Origin: Micavibrio sp. | Lineage (GTDB): Bacteria; Pseudomonadota; Alphaproteobacteria; Micavibrionales; Micavibrionaceae | Direction of reading: 5' to 3' | DNA length: 64,000 nt | Assembly: GCA_030824965.1 (NCBI GenBank) | Contig: JAPJQV010000006.1 | Location: forward strand, 1-64,000 | Part shown: piece after piece, positions 34,121 through 43,087 of the stretch | Position numbering within the stretch: the first letter of the stretch is position 1 | Layout of the letters: each line of letters starts with the position of its first letter | Position numbers and translations under genes: made by a program | Notes under the pieces: generated by a model | Databases searched by the model: none | Told to the model about the DNA's origin: nothing | The model's input: only the letters and a program-made list of their open reading frames with translations

Positions 34121-35455
34121 ATGAATAGATTAAAAATTCTGGGCCGTTTGCTCTTTGCGATACTCGCATTATTGCCGTCTGCTGCATTTTCACAAGAAGC
34201 CACAGTTGAACTCAACTCAGGCGATACGGCATGGATGCTGACTTCATCACTACTTGTTTTAATGATGAGCATTCCTGGTCTTGCATTATTTTATGGCGGC
34301 CTTGTTAAGAGAAACAATGTTCTGGCTACATTGATGCAAACAGTGGCAGTTTGTGCGGTTGTTTCGCTTTTATGGCCGGTCATCGGCTATTCTTTGGTAT
34401 TTACAGAAGGGGAAAGCGCGTTTGTCGGAAGTCTGGACAAATTACTTTTAACAGGTGTCAGCGCTACGTCTTTAAGCGGCACTATTCCTGAGACTGTATT
34501 TATAACATTTCAAATGACCTTTGCGATCATTACGGCTGCTCTGCTTCTTGGATCGGTCGCTGACCGTATTAAATTCTCCTCAGTTCTGGTTTTCGTTCCC
34601 TTATGGATGCTGGCCGTTTATGCGCCTGTCGCTCATTGGGTTTGGGGTCCAGGCGGATTCATCGGCGGTATTGATGCGTCTGAGAGTTCATCAGGTCTAA
34701 TGGGGTTTGGTTTTGCGCTTGATTTTGCAGGGGGATCAGTGGTTCACATCGCATCGGGTGTGGCAGGGTTGGTTGCTGCCCTTGTTCTCGGGCGCGCTTA
34801 TGATTTCCATGACCGCACGCCGACACCTGCAAATATTGTAATGTCTTTGATCGGTACCGGGCTTCTCTGGGTCGGCTGGTTCGGTTTCAATGCCGGCTCT
34901 GCCCTGACTGCGGGAACGGCGGCAGGCATGGCAATGCTGGTAACGAATACTGCCGCTGCAACCGCATGCCTTGCCTGGATATTCGCCGAGTGGTTTCATC
35001 GAGGAAAGCCGAGCGTAGTGGGCGCGCTTTCAGGCGTTGTTTCCGGTCTGGTAGCAATTACGCCAGCTGCTGGTTTTGTCGGTTTCGGATCTTCTATTAT
35101 TATTGGTTTCATTGCAGGTGTGATCTGTTTCTTTTCCTGCACTTACCTAAAGAAATGGCTGAAATATGACGATTCCCTAGACGTTTTTGGTATTCACGGG
35201 ATGGGGGGGATCGTAGGCTGTATTCTCACAGGCGTTTTTGCATCTTCAAGCATTGCGGAGCCATCAGGCTTGATTGAAGGCAACGTCGATCAGTTGTTTG
35301 CGCAATTGATTTCCATTTTTATTATAGCGGCATATTCCGGGACTGTTACGTTTGTATTAATCAAGCTCGTGCAGAAGATCATGGGTATTCGGGTTCCGCA
35401 AATTGCAGAAGTCGAAGGGCTTGATATGTTCCTGCATGGGGAAACCTATAAATAG
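34121..35455 (+). CDS. amtB: Ammonium transporter
   Basis: AmtB conducts ammonia/ammonium across the inner membrane. The 444-residue protein has a cleavable signal peptide (about 1-24) and 11 membrane segments. The twin pore histidines lie in APVAHWVWGPGGF and VFGIHGMGGIVG. A glnK gene, the usual partner, is absent on both sides. A weak terminator hairpin follows. Confidence 0.95.
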   Translation: MNRLKILGRLLFAILALLPSAAFSQEATVELNSGDTAWMLTSSLLVLMMSIPGLALFYGGLVKRNNVLATLMQTVAVCAVVSLLWPVIGYSLVFTEGESAFVGSLDKLLLTGVSATSLSGTIPETVFITFQMTFAIITAALLLGSVADRIKFSSVLVFVPLWMLAVYAPVAHWVWGPGGFIGGIDASESSSGLMGFGFALDFAGGSVVHIASGVAGLVAALVLGRAYDFHDRTPTPANIVMSLIGTGLLWVGWFGFNAGSALTAGTAAGMAMLVTNTAAATACLAWIFAEWFHRGKPSVVGALSGVVSGLVAITPAAGFVGFGSSIIIGFIAGVICFFSCTYLKKWLKYDDSLDVFGIHGMGGIVGCILTGVFASSSIAEPSGLIEGNVDQLFAQLISIFIIAAYSGTVTFVLIKLVQKIMGIRVPQIAEVEGLDMFLHGETYK

Positions 35456-35477
35456 CCAATCATTATGAAGATAAGGG

Positions 35478-35510
35478 AAGTCGCCCAGTATGAAGCCGGA
35501 CGACTTTTAT
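35478..35510 (+). terminator. Weak terminator after amtB
   Basis: aagtcg at 35478 pairs with cgactt at 35501 and is followed by ttat. The short stem and long loop make it weak. Confidence 0.4.
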
Positions 35511-35644
35511 TAGCACATAAAACTTAAATTCATGTAAAAAGTTCCAAAAAAAGCGCGAGTTGCAGCCATGCTAAATCTCTATAACTCCTTTATCCAAAAA
35601 CATGAGACTATTTAAATATATTCACATGAACAAAGGAGCATAAG

Positions 35645-35770
35645 ATGGCAGCTCAAACGCTTAATGAAATAAATCATATAGATTTTGTCTGGCAAATAAA
35701 GCGGTTGCAGAAAAATGCGCGTCTCAAAGAAGTAATCCGTTCCGTCTTAAACCAACGATCCTGCAACTAA
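35645..35770 (+). CDS. Orphan 41-residue protein
   Basis: The frame encodes MAAQTLNEINHIDFVWQIKR followed by a basic helical region and the end SVLNQRSCN. It has a strong ribosome binding site (aaaggag, 7 bases before the ATG) and a strong terminator 20 bases after its stop. It is thus a free-standing gene unit, which makes real expression likely. I recognise no family. A basic amphipathic helix would suit a nucleic-acid- or protein-binding role, but that is a guess. Confidence 0.62.
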   Translation: MAAQTLNEINHIDFVWQIKRLQKNARLKEVIRSVLNQRSCN

Positions 35771-35789
35771 TTGAAGTTTCTCCCTAATT

Positions 35790-35819
35790 AAGACCGGACT
35801 TATTGTCCGGTTTTTTTAT
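35790..35819 (+). terminator. Intrinsic terminator after the 41-residue gene
   Basis: accgga / tccggt stem with a 7-base loop and a following T run. It overlaps the last codons of the convergent ligase gene by 4 bases. Confidence 0.88.
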
Positions 35820-37387
35820 ACCTTAATCAGGTTCTTTAAGTTCTCTAACGTATCGGCTTCTTTGGCCGGTTTATCCCAGCGAATACGATTGATGCGCGGA
35901 AAGCGCATGGCAACACCGGATTTGTGCCTTGCGCTTTCATGGATTGAATCGAATGCCACCTCGAATACCATGCCTTGTTCAACCTGCCGCACAGGACCGA
36001 AACGCTCTGTTGTATGGCTTCGTACCCATTTATCCAGTTTCACAAGTTCCAGATCCGTAAATCCGAAATAGGCTTTGCCTACGGGGACGATCTGATCTTT
36101 GTCCCAGACACCGAAGGTATAATCGGAATAAAAAGAAGAACGCTTTCCATGACCGCGCTGCGCATACATCAGGACAGCGTCGATCAAGCAAGGATTGCGT
36201 TTCCATTTATACCATTCGCCTTTCGGTCTCCCGGCGACGTAAGCACTGTCTTTGCGCTTGATCATGATGCCTTCGTGGTCTAGATCTTCCGCGCCGTGAG
36301 CGCGGACTTCGCCAAGTTCATCCCATGATACAAAATCGATAACGGGCGAAATATCGAGTTTTGAATTTTTATTTTTGCCTACCCATTCTTCAAGGCGCAG
36401 GCGTCGCTCGGACAGTGGCAGGGTGCGTATATCTTCATTTCCATCGAATAAAATATCATAAACGCGAATGAAAGCCGGATAATCCTGCATCATTTTGATG
36501 CTGACAGTCTTTCGGTTCAGGCGCTGTTGCAAGGAATTGAAAGAGGCGGCGGAGAAATCACTGCCGACTAAAAGTTCGCCGTCCAGTACGCCCTGGCCGG
36601 CCAGGCTTTCGATCAAGTCAGGAAAGGATTTTGAAATATCATCGCCGGTACGGGAGTAGAGTTTTTTAGAGTCCCCGTCGATGGCGAGTTGAACGCGAAT
36701 ACCGTCCCATTTCCATTCCGCCTGAAAATCGGATGGATTCATTTTGGCAAAATCTTTTTCTTCATCGATCGGATTAGACAGCATCATCGGATGAAAAGTC
36801 TGGAAACTCTCTATTTTCGGCGCATCGGTTTTGCCGTCGAGCCAAGCAAACATGTCAAGATAAGGTGTAGAAAGTCCATGCCAGATATGCTCGATCTCGT
36901 CGATATCCTTACCGCCCATTTCAGCCAAAGCTGTTTTTGCCAAACGCGCAGAAACACCGACACGAAGATTTCCTGTGACCATTTTTATCAAAGCCCAGCG
37001 TTGCGTGGCCGTGCCGGATGACAGATAATGCATGATGCGTTTTTGAATCTCGGCTGGTTTAAGCGTATCAAGTTCATAAACGATATGTGACAATTGCGGA
37101 AGATCGTCGTTATTTTTTTCCGGCCATAGAAGGGCGATGGTTTCAGCCAGGTCGCCGACGTAATCGTAAGACATGTCGAACAAAACCGGATCCACTTTTT
37201 CGAGGACAATTTTTTTCAGAAAAGCCGATTTGACCTGGCTAAACGAAAGCTCGCCTGTCAAAATCGAAAGAGCATAGCCGCGATCCGGGTCTGGTGTCTC
37301 CTTAAAATACTGTGTCATCAGCGCGAGCTTTTGGTTACGCGACGGTGTCAGCAGGATACTTTCGAGCAAGGCTGAGAATTCTTTCAT
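35816..37387 (-). CDS. ATP-dependent DNA ligase of the ligase-associated repair cluster
   Basis: The 523-residue enzyme seals DNA nicks using ATP. The adenylation lysine is Lys226 in AEWKWDGIRVQ, followed by nucleotidyltransferase motifs (YSRTGDDIS, DGELLVG, EGIMIKRKDSAY) and a C-terminal OB domain ending near MRFPRINRIRWDKPA. An N-terminal helical domain of about 200 residues is present. It belongs to the family reported in bacterial cisplatin/DNA-damage clusters with an exonuclease, a DEXH helicase and PdeM, all of which are here. Its start overlaps the exonuclease stop (ATGA). Confidence 0.92.
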   Translation of the reverse strand: MKEFSALLESILLTPSRNQKLALMTQYFKETPDPDRGYALSILTGELSFSQVKSAFLKKIVLEKVDPVLFDMSYDYVGDLAETIALLWPEKNNDDLPQLSHIVYELDTLKPAEIQKRIMHYLSSGTATQRWALIKMVTGNLRVGVSARLAKTALAEMGGKDIDEIEHIWHGLSTPYLDMFAWLDGKTDAPKIESFQTFHPMMLSNPIDEEKDFAKMNPSDFQAEWKWDGIRVQLAIDGDSKKLYSRTGDDISKSFPDLIESLAGQGVLDGELLVGSDFSAASFNSLQQRLNRKTVSIKMMQDYPAFIRVYDILFDGNEDIRTLPLSERRLRLEEWVGKNKNSKLDISPVIDFVSWDELGEVRAHGAEDLDHEGIMIKRKDSAYVAGRPKGEWYKWKRNPCLIDAVLMYAQRGHGKRSSFYSDYTFGVWDKDQIVPVGKAYFGFTDLELVKLDKWVRSHTTERFGPVRQVEQGMVFEVAFDSIHESARHKSGVAMRFPRINRIRWDKPAKEADTLENLKNLIKV

Positions 37388-38370
37388 TCTTCTTCATCCT
37401 CGCGGCCTTGCAGATGAAGCGGTGCGGCTTTTAGCCCCTGAGTTTCGCACCAGTAAACAAGAGCGTCTTCGCGGCCATGGGTTACCCAAATTTCCGATGC
37501 GCCCGTATCCCTGATCGTATCCTGCAATTCATTCCAATCGGCATGATCCGAAATAACGAGCGGCATTTCAACACCGCGTTGACGCACACGCTGTTTCACC
37601 ATCATCCAGCCGGACGCCATGCCAATGATCGGATCGGCCAATCGCCGCGCCCAGACTTCTTGCAAAGCCGAAGGTGGTGCTAAAACGATAGCTCCTTTAA
37701 ACACATCCCGTGGAACGCCGGTCGCTTTTCTTAAATCACCCAGATCCACGCCGTGTTCCTGATAATAATCGGAGCAACTAAATAAAGCGCCATGCATGTA
37801 AATCGGCGCATCATATCCGGATTCCCTCAATAAATTTATCAGACGCTGGGTTTTACCGAGGGCGTAACAGCCTATGACGTGGCTGCGGTCTGGAAAATTT
37901 TTAACGCTGTGCAGAAGTTTTTCGATTTCGGTTTGCGGCGGCGGGTGTTGAAAAACCGGGAGACCGAACGTGGCCTCGGTCACGAAGATATCGCAATTCA
38001 CGGGTTCGAAAGGCGTGCAGGTTCCATCGGGATATCGTTTATAATCGCCGGAAACAACAATGCGGCAGCCTTTCCATTCCAGCAAGACTTGCGCACTGCC
38101 CAAGATATGCCCGGCTGGGTACAACGTAATGCAGACATCATCCATGACGACTGTTTCACCATATCCCACAGGCTGAAAACTTTGCGCACAGTCTTCGCCG
38201 TAGCGTTGCTTCATGATGCCGATCGTGTCCGACGTCGCCAGAACATGCTTATGGCCCCATCTTGCATGGTCGGCATGGCCATGAGTGATAATCGCACGAT
38301 CAACCGGGAAAGGGGGGTCGATAAACGCCTTTATCGGCTCTATATAAAGATCATGGCGCAACAGTCTCAT
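37384..38370 (-). CDS. Ligase-associated MBL-fold exonuclease
   Basis: The 328-residue protein is a metallo-beta-lactamase/beta-CASP-type nuclease related to SNM1/PSO2. The zinc motif ITHGHADHARWG, the VSGDYKRYPDG segment and the late ISDHADWNEL are visible. I chose the ATG at 38370 (MRLLRHDLYIEP). The frame runs on to 38421, but that would read further into the helicase gene on the other strand. Even so, its 5' end overlaps that of the helicase by 18 bases. It is the upstream gene of the ligase on the same strand. Confidence 0.9.
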   Translation of the reverse strand: MRLLRHDLYIEPIKAFIDPPFPVDRAIITHGHADHARWGHKHVLATSDTIGIMKQRYGEDCAQSFQPVGYGETVVMDDVCITLYPAGHILGSAQVLLEWKGCRIVVSGDYKRYPDGTCTPFEPVNCDIFVTEATFGLPVFQHPPPQTEIEKLLHSVKNFPDRSHVIGCYALGKTQRLINLLRESGYDAPIYMHGALFSCSDYYQEHGVDLGDLRKATGVPRDVFKGAIVLAPPSALQEVWARRLADPIIGMASGWMMVKQRVRQRGVEMPLVISDHADWNELQDTIRDTGASEIWVTHGREDALVYWCETQGLKAAPLHLQGREDEEE

Positions 38371-40806
38371 AAGAGTAAGGATGGAGATAAGATTATAAAA
38401 AACAAGGGTTTGGATTCGCATCCTTTAACGCAGTGGCTGCGGGGCCGCGGCTGGGATTGGTTTCCGCATCAGCTGGATGTTTTGCAAACAGCGCAATCCG
38501 GCAAAGACCTTATTCTCTCTGCTCCGACCGGATCCGGTAAAACTCTTGCCGGCTTTTTGCCGTCACTGATCGATCTGACATCGGGAGAAAAACATAAAGG
38601 CCTGCACACGGTCTATATATCGCCCCTGAAGGCATTGGCGACAGATGTACATCGCAATGTCGGGCGGCCTATCGAAGAAGCCGATTTGAAGATCACTTAT
38701 GAGACAAGAACAGGCGATACCAAGGCTGGAGCGAGGACCCGTCAGAAAACAAAACCACCAAATATTTTGATGACCACGCCAGAATCCCTGGCGCTTTTAC
38801 TGTCCTATACGAACGCCGGAGAATACTTCAAAGACCTGCGTTACATCATTATTGATGAGTTACATGCCCTGATGTCTTCCAAACGTGGGGATTTGCTATC
38901 TCTAGCTATTGCGCGGTTGTCTTCGATTGCGCCGAAAATGCAGAAGATCGGATTATCGGCGACGCTAGCCAATCCGGAGATTGCTAAAGAATGGCTGTGC
39001 GGCCCGGAAGGAGAAATCGTTTTATCTCCGGCCAAAACTTTGCCGCATATCAAAATCCTGAAATCGGAATCCCGTATTCCATGGGCCGGGCACATGGCGA
39101 TTTACGCTATGCCTGAAATTTATGAGGAGATATCCAAAGCACGGATGAGCGTCGTTTTCGTCAATACGCGGGCACAGGCCGAATTGATCTTTCAAAACCT
39201 CTGGAAGATCAATGACAAGAATTTAAAAATCGGGCTGCATCACGGGTCTCTTGAGAGATCAATCCGGCAGAAAGTCGAAGCCGGTATGGCGCAAGGCCTG
39301 CTTAACTGCGTTGTTGCAACGTCGTCGCTAGATCTTGGATTAGACTGGGCGGAGGTTGATCTGGTTTTGCAGATAGGTGCACCGAAAGGGATTAGTCGTC
39401 TGCTGCAACGCATCGGTCGATCCAATCACAGGTTAAACGAGCCAAGCAAAGCAGTTCTGGTGCCAACCAATCGTTTTGAGTGGCTGGAATGCATTGCGGC
39501 TAAGGACGCCATACTTCACAAAGAAATGGACGGGCAGGAGGCGCGCAAAGGCGGGCTGGATGTCTTAGCTCAGCACCTGTTTGGCACGGCATGTGCCGGA
39601 CCGTTTAACGCGGATCATATTTTCAAAGAAGTAAAAACAGCTTGGCCGTATAAAGAATTGACGCGGAGCGAGTTTGACCGTGTTCTGGAATTTGTAACCG
39701 ATGGCGGCTATGCCTTAAAAACCTACGACCGCTTCAAAAAAATCAAAGTCAATGAAGATGGTTTGCATGAATTGACATCTAAACGCTTTGCGCAGCTTTA
39801 CCGAATGAATATAGGTACAATTGTTGAATCGCCATTGCTCAAAGTAAAAATGGGGCGAAAATATCTCGGTACGATTGAGGAATTTTTTATCAATAATCTG
39901 ACGGCTGGAAACACGTTTTATTTTGCAGGGCAATTGGTTGAATATAAAGGCATTCACGAAACGGATGTTATAGTGGGGCGGGGTAAAGGCGATAGTGCCA
40001 GAATTCCGAGTTATGACGGTGGAAAGTTACCGCTCAGCACTCACTTGTCATTTCGTGTTCGTGAACTTATTCAAAATTCGGAGAACTGGAAATTATTACC
40101 CGATACGGTTCGCGACTGGCTAAAGCTTCAATCGGATAAATCCGATGTGCCGGGAACGGAACATTTACTGGTCGAGATTTTTCCGCGTAGTGGTAGATTC
40201 TACATGGTCGCTTATCCTTTTGCCGGGTATTCGGCGCATAAAACATTAGGATTCTTATTGTTGAGGCGCATGGCAAGACTTGGCTATAAGCCGCTTGGTT
40301 TCGTGCAGACGGATTATGCTGTTTGCGTCTGGTCACTGCGGGAGCCGAAAAATGCCGATGATCTTTTTTCGATCGATTTATTAGCTGAAGAGTTACATGA
40401 ATGGTTGCTAGAAACACCGCTTTTGAAAAGAACATTTCGTGAGGCGGCAGTCGTTGCCGGGTTGATTGAAAGACGTCATCCGGGTCAGCAAAAAACCGGC
40501 AAGCAGATGACATTCAGTTCAGACCTGATTTACGACGTCTTGCAAAAATATGAGCCGGATCATATTTTGCTGCGCGCCGCGAGAGAAGATGCGACAAGCG
40601 GTTTGATCGATACGGGAAGATTGTCAGATATGCTTATAAACGTTCAGGGAAAGATCACTATTAAATATCTGGATCAGGTGTCGCCTCTGGCCGTGCCAAT
40701 GATGCTGGAGCTGGCGCGGGAAGGCGTGCCACGAAAAGAACAGGGTGAATATTTTATTCAGGATTTGGAAGAAAGCCTCATGACCGAGTCCGGACTTAGT
40801 TCATGA
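38353..40806 (+). CDS. Ligase-associated DEXH-box DNA helicase (Lhr family)
   Basis: This 817-residue superfamily 2 helicase is of the Lhr core type. Walker A is APTGSGKTLAG, the Walker B box is IIDELHAL, motif III is GLSATLANP and the C-terminal RecA domain has RLLQRIGRSNHR. A winged helix and C-terminal extension follow. The ATG at 38353 overlaps the divergent exonuclease start; a TTG near 38409 would remove the overlap. It is coupled to pdeM by a 4-base overlap. Confidence 0.92.
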   Translation: MAQQSHKSKDGDKIIKNKGLDSHPLTQWLRGRGWDWFPHQLDVLQTAQSGKDLILSAPTGSGKTLAGFLPSLIDLTSGEKHKGLHTVYISPLKALATDVHRNVGRPIEEADLKITYETRTGDTKAGARTRQKTKPPNILMTTPESLALLLSYTNAGEYFKDLRYIIIDELHALMSSKRGDLLSLAIARLSSIAPKMQKIGLSATLANPEIAKEWLCGPEGEIVLSPAKTLPHIKILKSESRIPWAGHMAIYAMPEIYEEISKARMSVVFVNTRAQAELIFQNLWKINDKNLKIGLHHGSLERSIRQKVEAGMAQGLLNCVVATSSLDLGLDWAEVDLVLQIGAPKGISRLLQRIGRSNHRLNEPSKAVLVPTNRFEWLECIAAKDAILHKEMDGQEARKGGLDVLAQHLFGTACAGPFNADHIFKEVKTAWPYKELTRSEFDRVLEFVTDGGYALKTYDRFKKIKVNEDGLHELTSKRFAQLYRMNIGTIVESPLLKVKMGRKYLGTIEEFFINNLTAGNTFYFAGQLVEYKGIHETDVIVGRGKGDSARIPSYDGGKLPLSTHLSFRVRELIQNSENWKLLPDTVRDWLKLQSDKSDVPGTEHLLVEIFPRSGRFYMVAYPFAGYSAHKTLGFLLLRRMARLGYKPLGFVQTDYAVCVWSLREPKNADDLFSIDLLAEELHEWLLETPLLKRTFREAAVVAGLIERRHPGQQKTGKQMTFSSDLIYDVLQKYEPDHILLRAAREDATSGLIDTGRLSDMLINVQGKITIKYLDQVSPLAVPMMLELAREGVPRKEQGEYFIQDLEESLMTESGLSS

Positions 40807-41447
40807 AGATAAATTTTGCCGGTCATGAGTTTATCTTGCATTCCAGCGGAGCATTGTTCTGGCCCCTAAACAGTACGTTGATCGTGGCGGACGCGCATTT
40901 GGAAAAAGGATCGTCTTACGCGAAGCGTGGCTATCATCTACCGCCTTACGACAGCCATGCCGCACTTCAAAAGCTGATCGACACTTGCGAAAAACTTTTT
41001 GTAAAGCGACTAATGATATTGGGCGATTTTTTTCATGACAATGCGGCCCATTTGCGTCTCAGCCCGGACAGTCTTGCCATGTTTAATTCATTGAAAAAAT
41101 TTCCGGTGATCTGGGTTAAAGGTAATCACGATGTGGGCTATAAGCCGTCTGGCATCGAAGTTTTTGATGATTATAAAGAAGAAGGGATCTGGTTTCGTCA
41201 TGAAGCGTCCGAAGAAAAAGACTGCGAAATCAGTGGGCATTTTCATCCCAAGAGTGAATTTGCGTATAAAGGGAAGCTCTTCAGGGAGCGTTGTTTTGTC
41301 GAAGACGGATGTAAATTGATGCTACCTGCTTTTGGCGCTTATACAGGCGGCTTGTCGGTTCAGCATGAAGCGATACGTAATCACTTCGGTGCAGAACTAC
41401 GCCAATATATTATAATTAATGACCGTGTAATCCGCGTACCGGTTTAA
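40803..41447 (+). CDS. pdeM: Ligase-associated metallophosphoesterase PdeM
   Basis: The 214-residue protein is a calcineurin-like phosphoesterase with metal motifs VADAHLEKG, LGDFFHDNA, VKGNHDVG and SGHFHPK. PdeM members are the endonuclease-like partners in the DNA-ligase-associated cluster. It overlaps the helicase stop by 4 bases and the convergent AI-2E gene by 4 bases. Confidence 0.9.
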   Translation: MKINFAGHEFILHSSGALFWPLNSTLIVADAHLEKGSSYAKRGYHLPPYDSHAALQKLIDTCEKLFVKRLMILGDFFHDNAAHLRLSPDSLAMFNSLKKFPVIWVKGNHDVGYKPSGIEVFDDYKEEGIWFRHEASEEKDCEISGHFHPKSEFAYKGKLFRERCFVEDGCKLMLPAFGAYTGGLSVQHEAIRNHFGAELRQYIIINDRVIRVPV

Positions 41448-42556
41448 TCCTCTTTTGGATAAGATTTCTTCTCAATCACCAGAACTTCGCCTTCACGTTT
41501 GCGCGGTAGGTAGCTCCATTCCAGAACAATATTGTAAGCAACTGCCAATAAGGTCGGGCCGACGAACAAGCCAATAAAGCCAAATGCTAAAATTCCGCCG
41601 ACAACACCAAGTAAAACAAGGATTAAGGGGAGGTTCGATCCAAGGCTGATGAAATAGGGCCGTAAGACATTATCGACACCGCTGATAATCAATAATCCCC
41701 AGATGCCCAAGAAAATCCCGTTACCCGGTTCGTTTTCGGCGAACAGCCAAAGCGTTGCAGGGATCCAGATAAAGGGCGGTCCGCCCGGTACGAGAGATAA
41801 AATAAAAGTCATCAGCCCAAGAAATGGCGCACCCGGAATGCCGGTAAACCAGAAACCTGCTGCGGCAGCAACGCCCTGTACGACGGCAGTTCCGACAACT
41901 CCGTAAATCACCGCGATCAAAGTGCCTTTTGACACATTTAAAAGATGCACGGCTTTCGGTCCGCCGAAGTTTTCGATCAGGTCTTTCAGGCGGCTTGCTG
42001 TTAAGACGCCATGACGGAACATGAAAAAGGAAATTACCACGCTTAACAAAACATCGATTGCGCCGCGCCCGATAGTTGCGGTTACAGCCAGTAGTTTCTG
42101 TGTGATGTCGCCGTAATGTTGTTGCAAAAGTTCAGGGATTTTCCTCTTATCCTGAACATATTCGCTCCAGAAGGAGTCTGCATATTGCCCAAGGAAAGGG
42201 ATGTTCATCGCCCATTCCGGTGGGCGGTCCGGCTGGTTCCGAATAGCTTCCGCCGCCGCTACTACAAATCCCCTGAAGCTGTCCACCAGAGTTACGCCCG
42301 CAAAGATAAAAGGAATTAAAAAGAAAACGCCAAGAAGCGTGGTCATAATGAGCGCGGCAAGAGTCGTACGGTTGTTCAGCTTCCGTTCCAGCCATATAAA
42401 AGCAGGCCAGGTAGCAAGAGTAAGAATGAGAGAAAGCAAAATTGCCGGAATAAAGGGTTCGATTATCATAACCCCTAGAACGAAAATAACGATAATGGTG
42501 CTAATGGCAACCAGCAGTCTGATAATTGAAACCCTGTCCTGAAGGTCTATTTTCAT
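41444..42556 (-). CDS. AI-2E family (PerM/UPF0118) membrane transporter
   Basis: The 370-residue protein has about eight membrane segments, in the order two, then a cytoplasmic or periplasmic domain, then the rest. The VPGGPPFIWIPATLWLF and FIGLFVGPTLLAVAYNI segments are typical of this family, which includes proposed autoinducer-2 exporters and sodium/proton antiporters. The substrate cannot be told. It is divergent from the following membrane-protein gene. Confidence 0.87.
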   Translation of the reverse strand: MKIDLQDRVSIIRLLVAISTIIVIFVLGVMIIEPFIPAILLSLILTLATWPAFIWLERKLNNRTTLAALIMTTLLGVFFLIPFIFAGVTLVDSFRGFVVAAAEAIRNQPDRPPEWAMNIPFLGQYADSFWSEYVQDKRKIPELLQQHYGDITQKLLAVTATIGRGAIDVLLSVVISFFMFRHGVLTASRLKDLIENFGGPKAVHLLNVSKGTLIAVIYGVVGTAVVQGVAAAAGFWFTGIPGAPFLGLMTFILSLVPGGPPFIWIPATLWLFAENEPGNGIFLGIWGLLIISGVDNVLRPYFISLGSNLPLILVLLGVVGGILAFGFIGLFVGPTLLAVAYNIVLEWSYLPRKREGEVLVIEKKSYPKED

Positions 42557-42594
42557 GAAAATTCGGGCTTTCCGGTTAATAAATAAACAAAATC

Positions 42595-42622
42595 TTGATT
42601 AATAGGGTCTTTATACTATAAC
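42595..42622 (+). promoter_or_regulatory. Possible promoter for the membrane protein-helicase pair
   Basis: ttgatt at 42595 and tataac at 42617 with a 16-base spacer lie 28 bases before the ATG at 42650. Confidence 0.5.
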
Positions 42623-42649
42623 ACTGCAACATCTATTTTACAGAGGCTA

Positions 42650-43087
42650 ATGGAAATTTTGCGCCGTCATTTCGGGTTGGCAGTTCTTTTGTCCGAGCTG
42701 GGGCATGTGTTCTGCTGTGTGCTTCCGACAATATTTACGATTTTAAGCTTTGCCGCCAATATCGGTTTGATCGGCATGGCACCGTCATGGCTGATGGAAA
42801 TTCACGAAAAAATCCATCATTACGAAGTCTATATAATTTTCTTTTCCGGTATTGTTCTCGTCCTTGGCTGGATTGCTTTGTATTTAAGCCGTAAAGTCGA
42901 TTGCCATGATACAGGATGCGGACATCCGCCTTGCGACGGGGGAAAGCGCGAGAACGGCCGCATCATGGTCATCGCAACGATCCTGTTTTTAATCAACTTT
43001 TCAATTTACGCGTTTGTGCATAAAAATATTCTTCATCTGGATGTTTTCTCTTTTGCGCAAGAGACACATGAGGAACCCATCAATTGA
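42650..43087 (+). CDS. Membrane protein with CC and Cys-rich loop motifs
   Basis: The 145-residue protein has three or four membrane segments. A CC pair in GHVFCCVLPTIFTIL and a loop CHDTGCGHPPC suggest metal binding, as in MerT/MerC-type carriers, but I cannot assign it firmly. It ends in a polar tail and overlaps the helicase start by 4 bases, so the two are co-translated. A ribosome binding site (agagg) precedes its ATG. Confidence 0.68.
   Translation: MEILRRHFGLAVLLSELGHVFCCVLPTIFTILSFAANIGLIGMAPSWLMEIHEKIHHYEVYIIFFSGIVLVLGWIALYLSRKVDCHDTGCGHPPCDGGKRENGRIMVIATILFLINFSIYAFVHKNILHLDVFSFAQETHEEPIN

Noticed and set aside
37879..38352. 158-residue upstream extension of the helicase frame
   Set aside because: It is antisense to the exonuclease gene, whose zinc motifs are intact, so the helicase start was placed at 38353.
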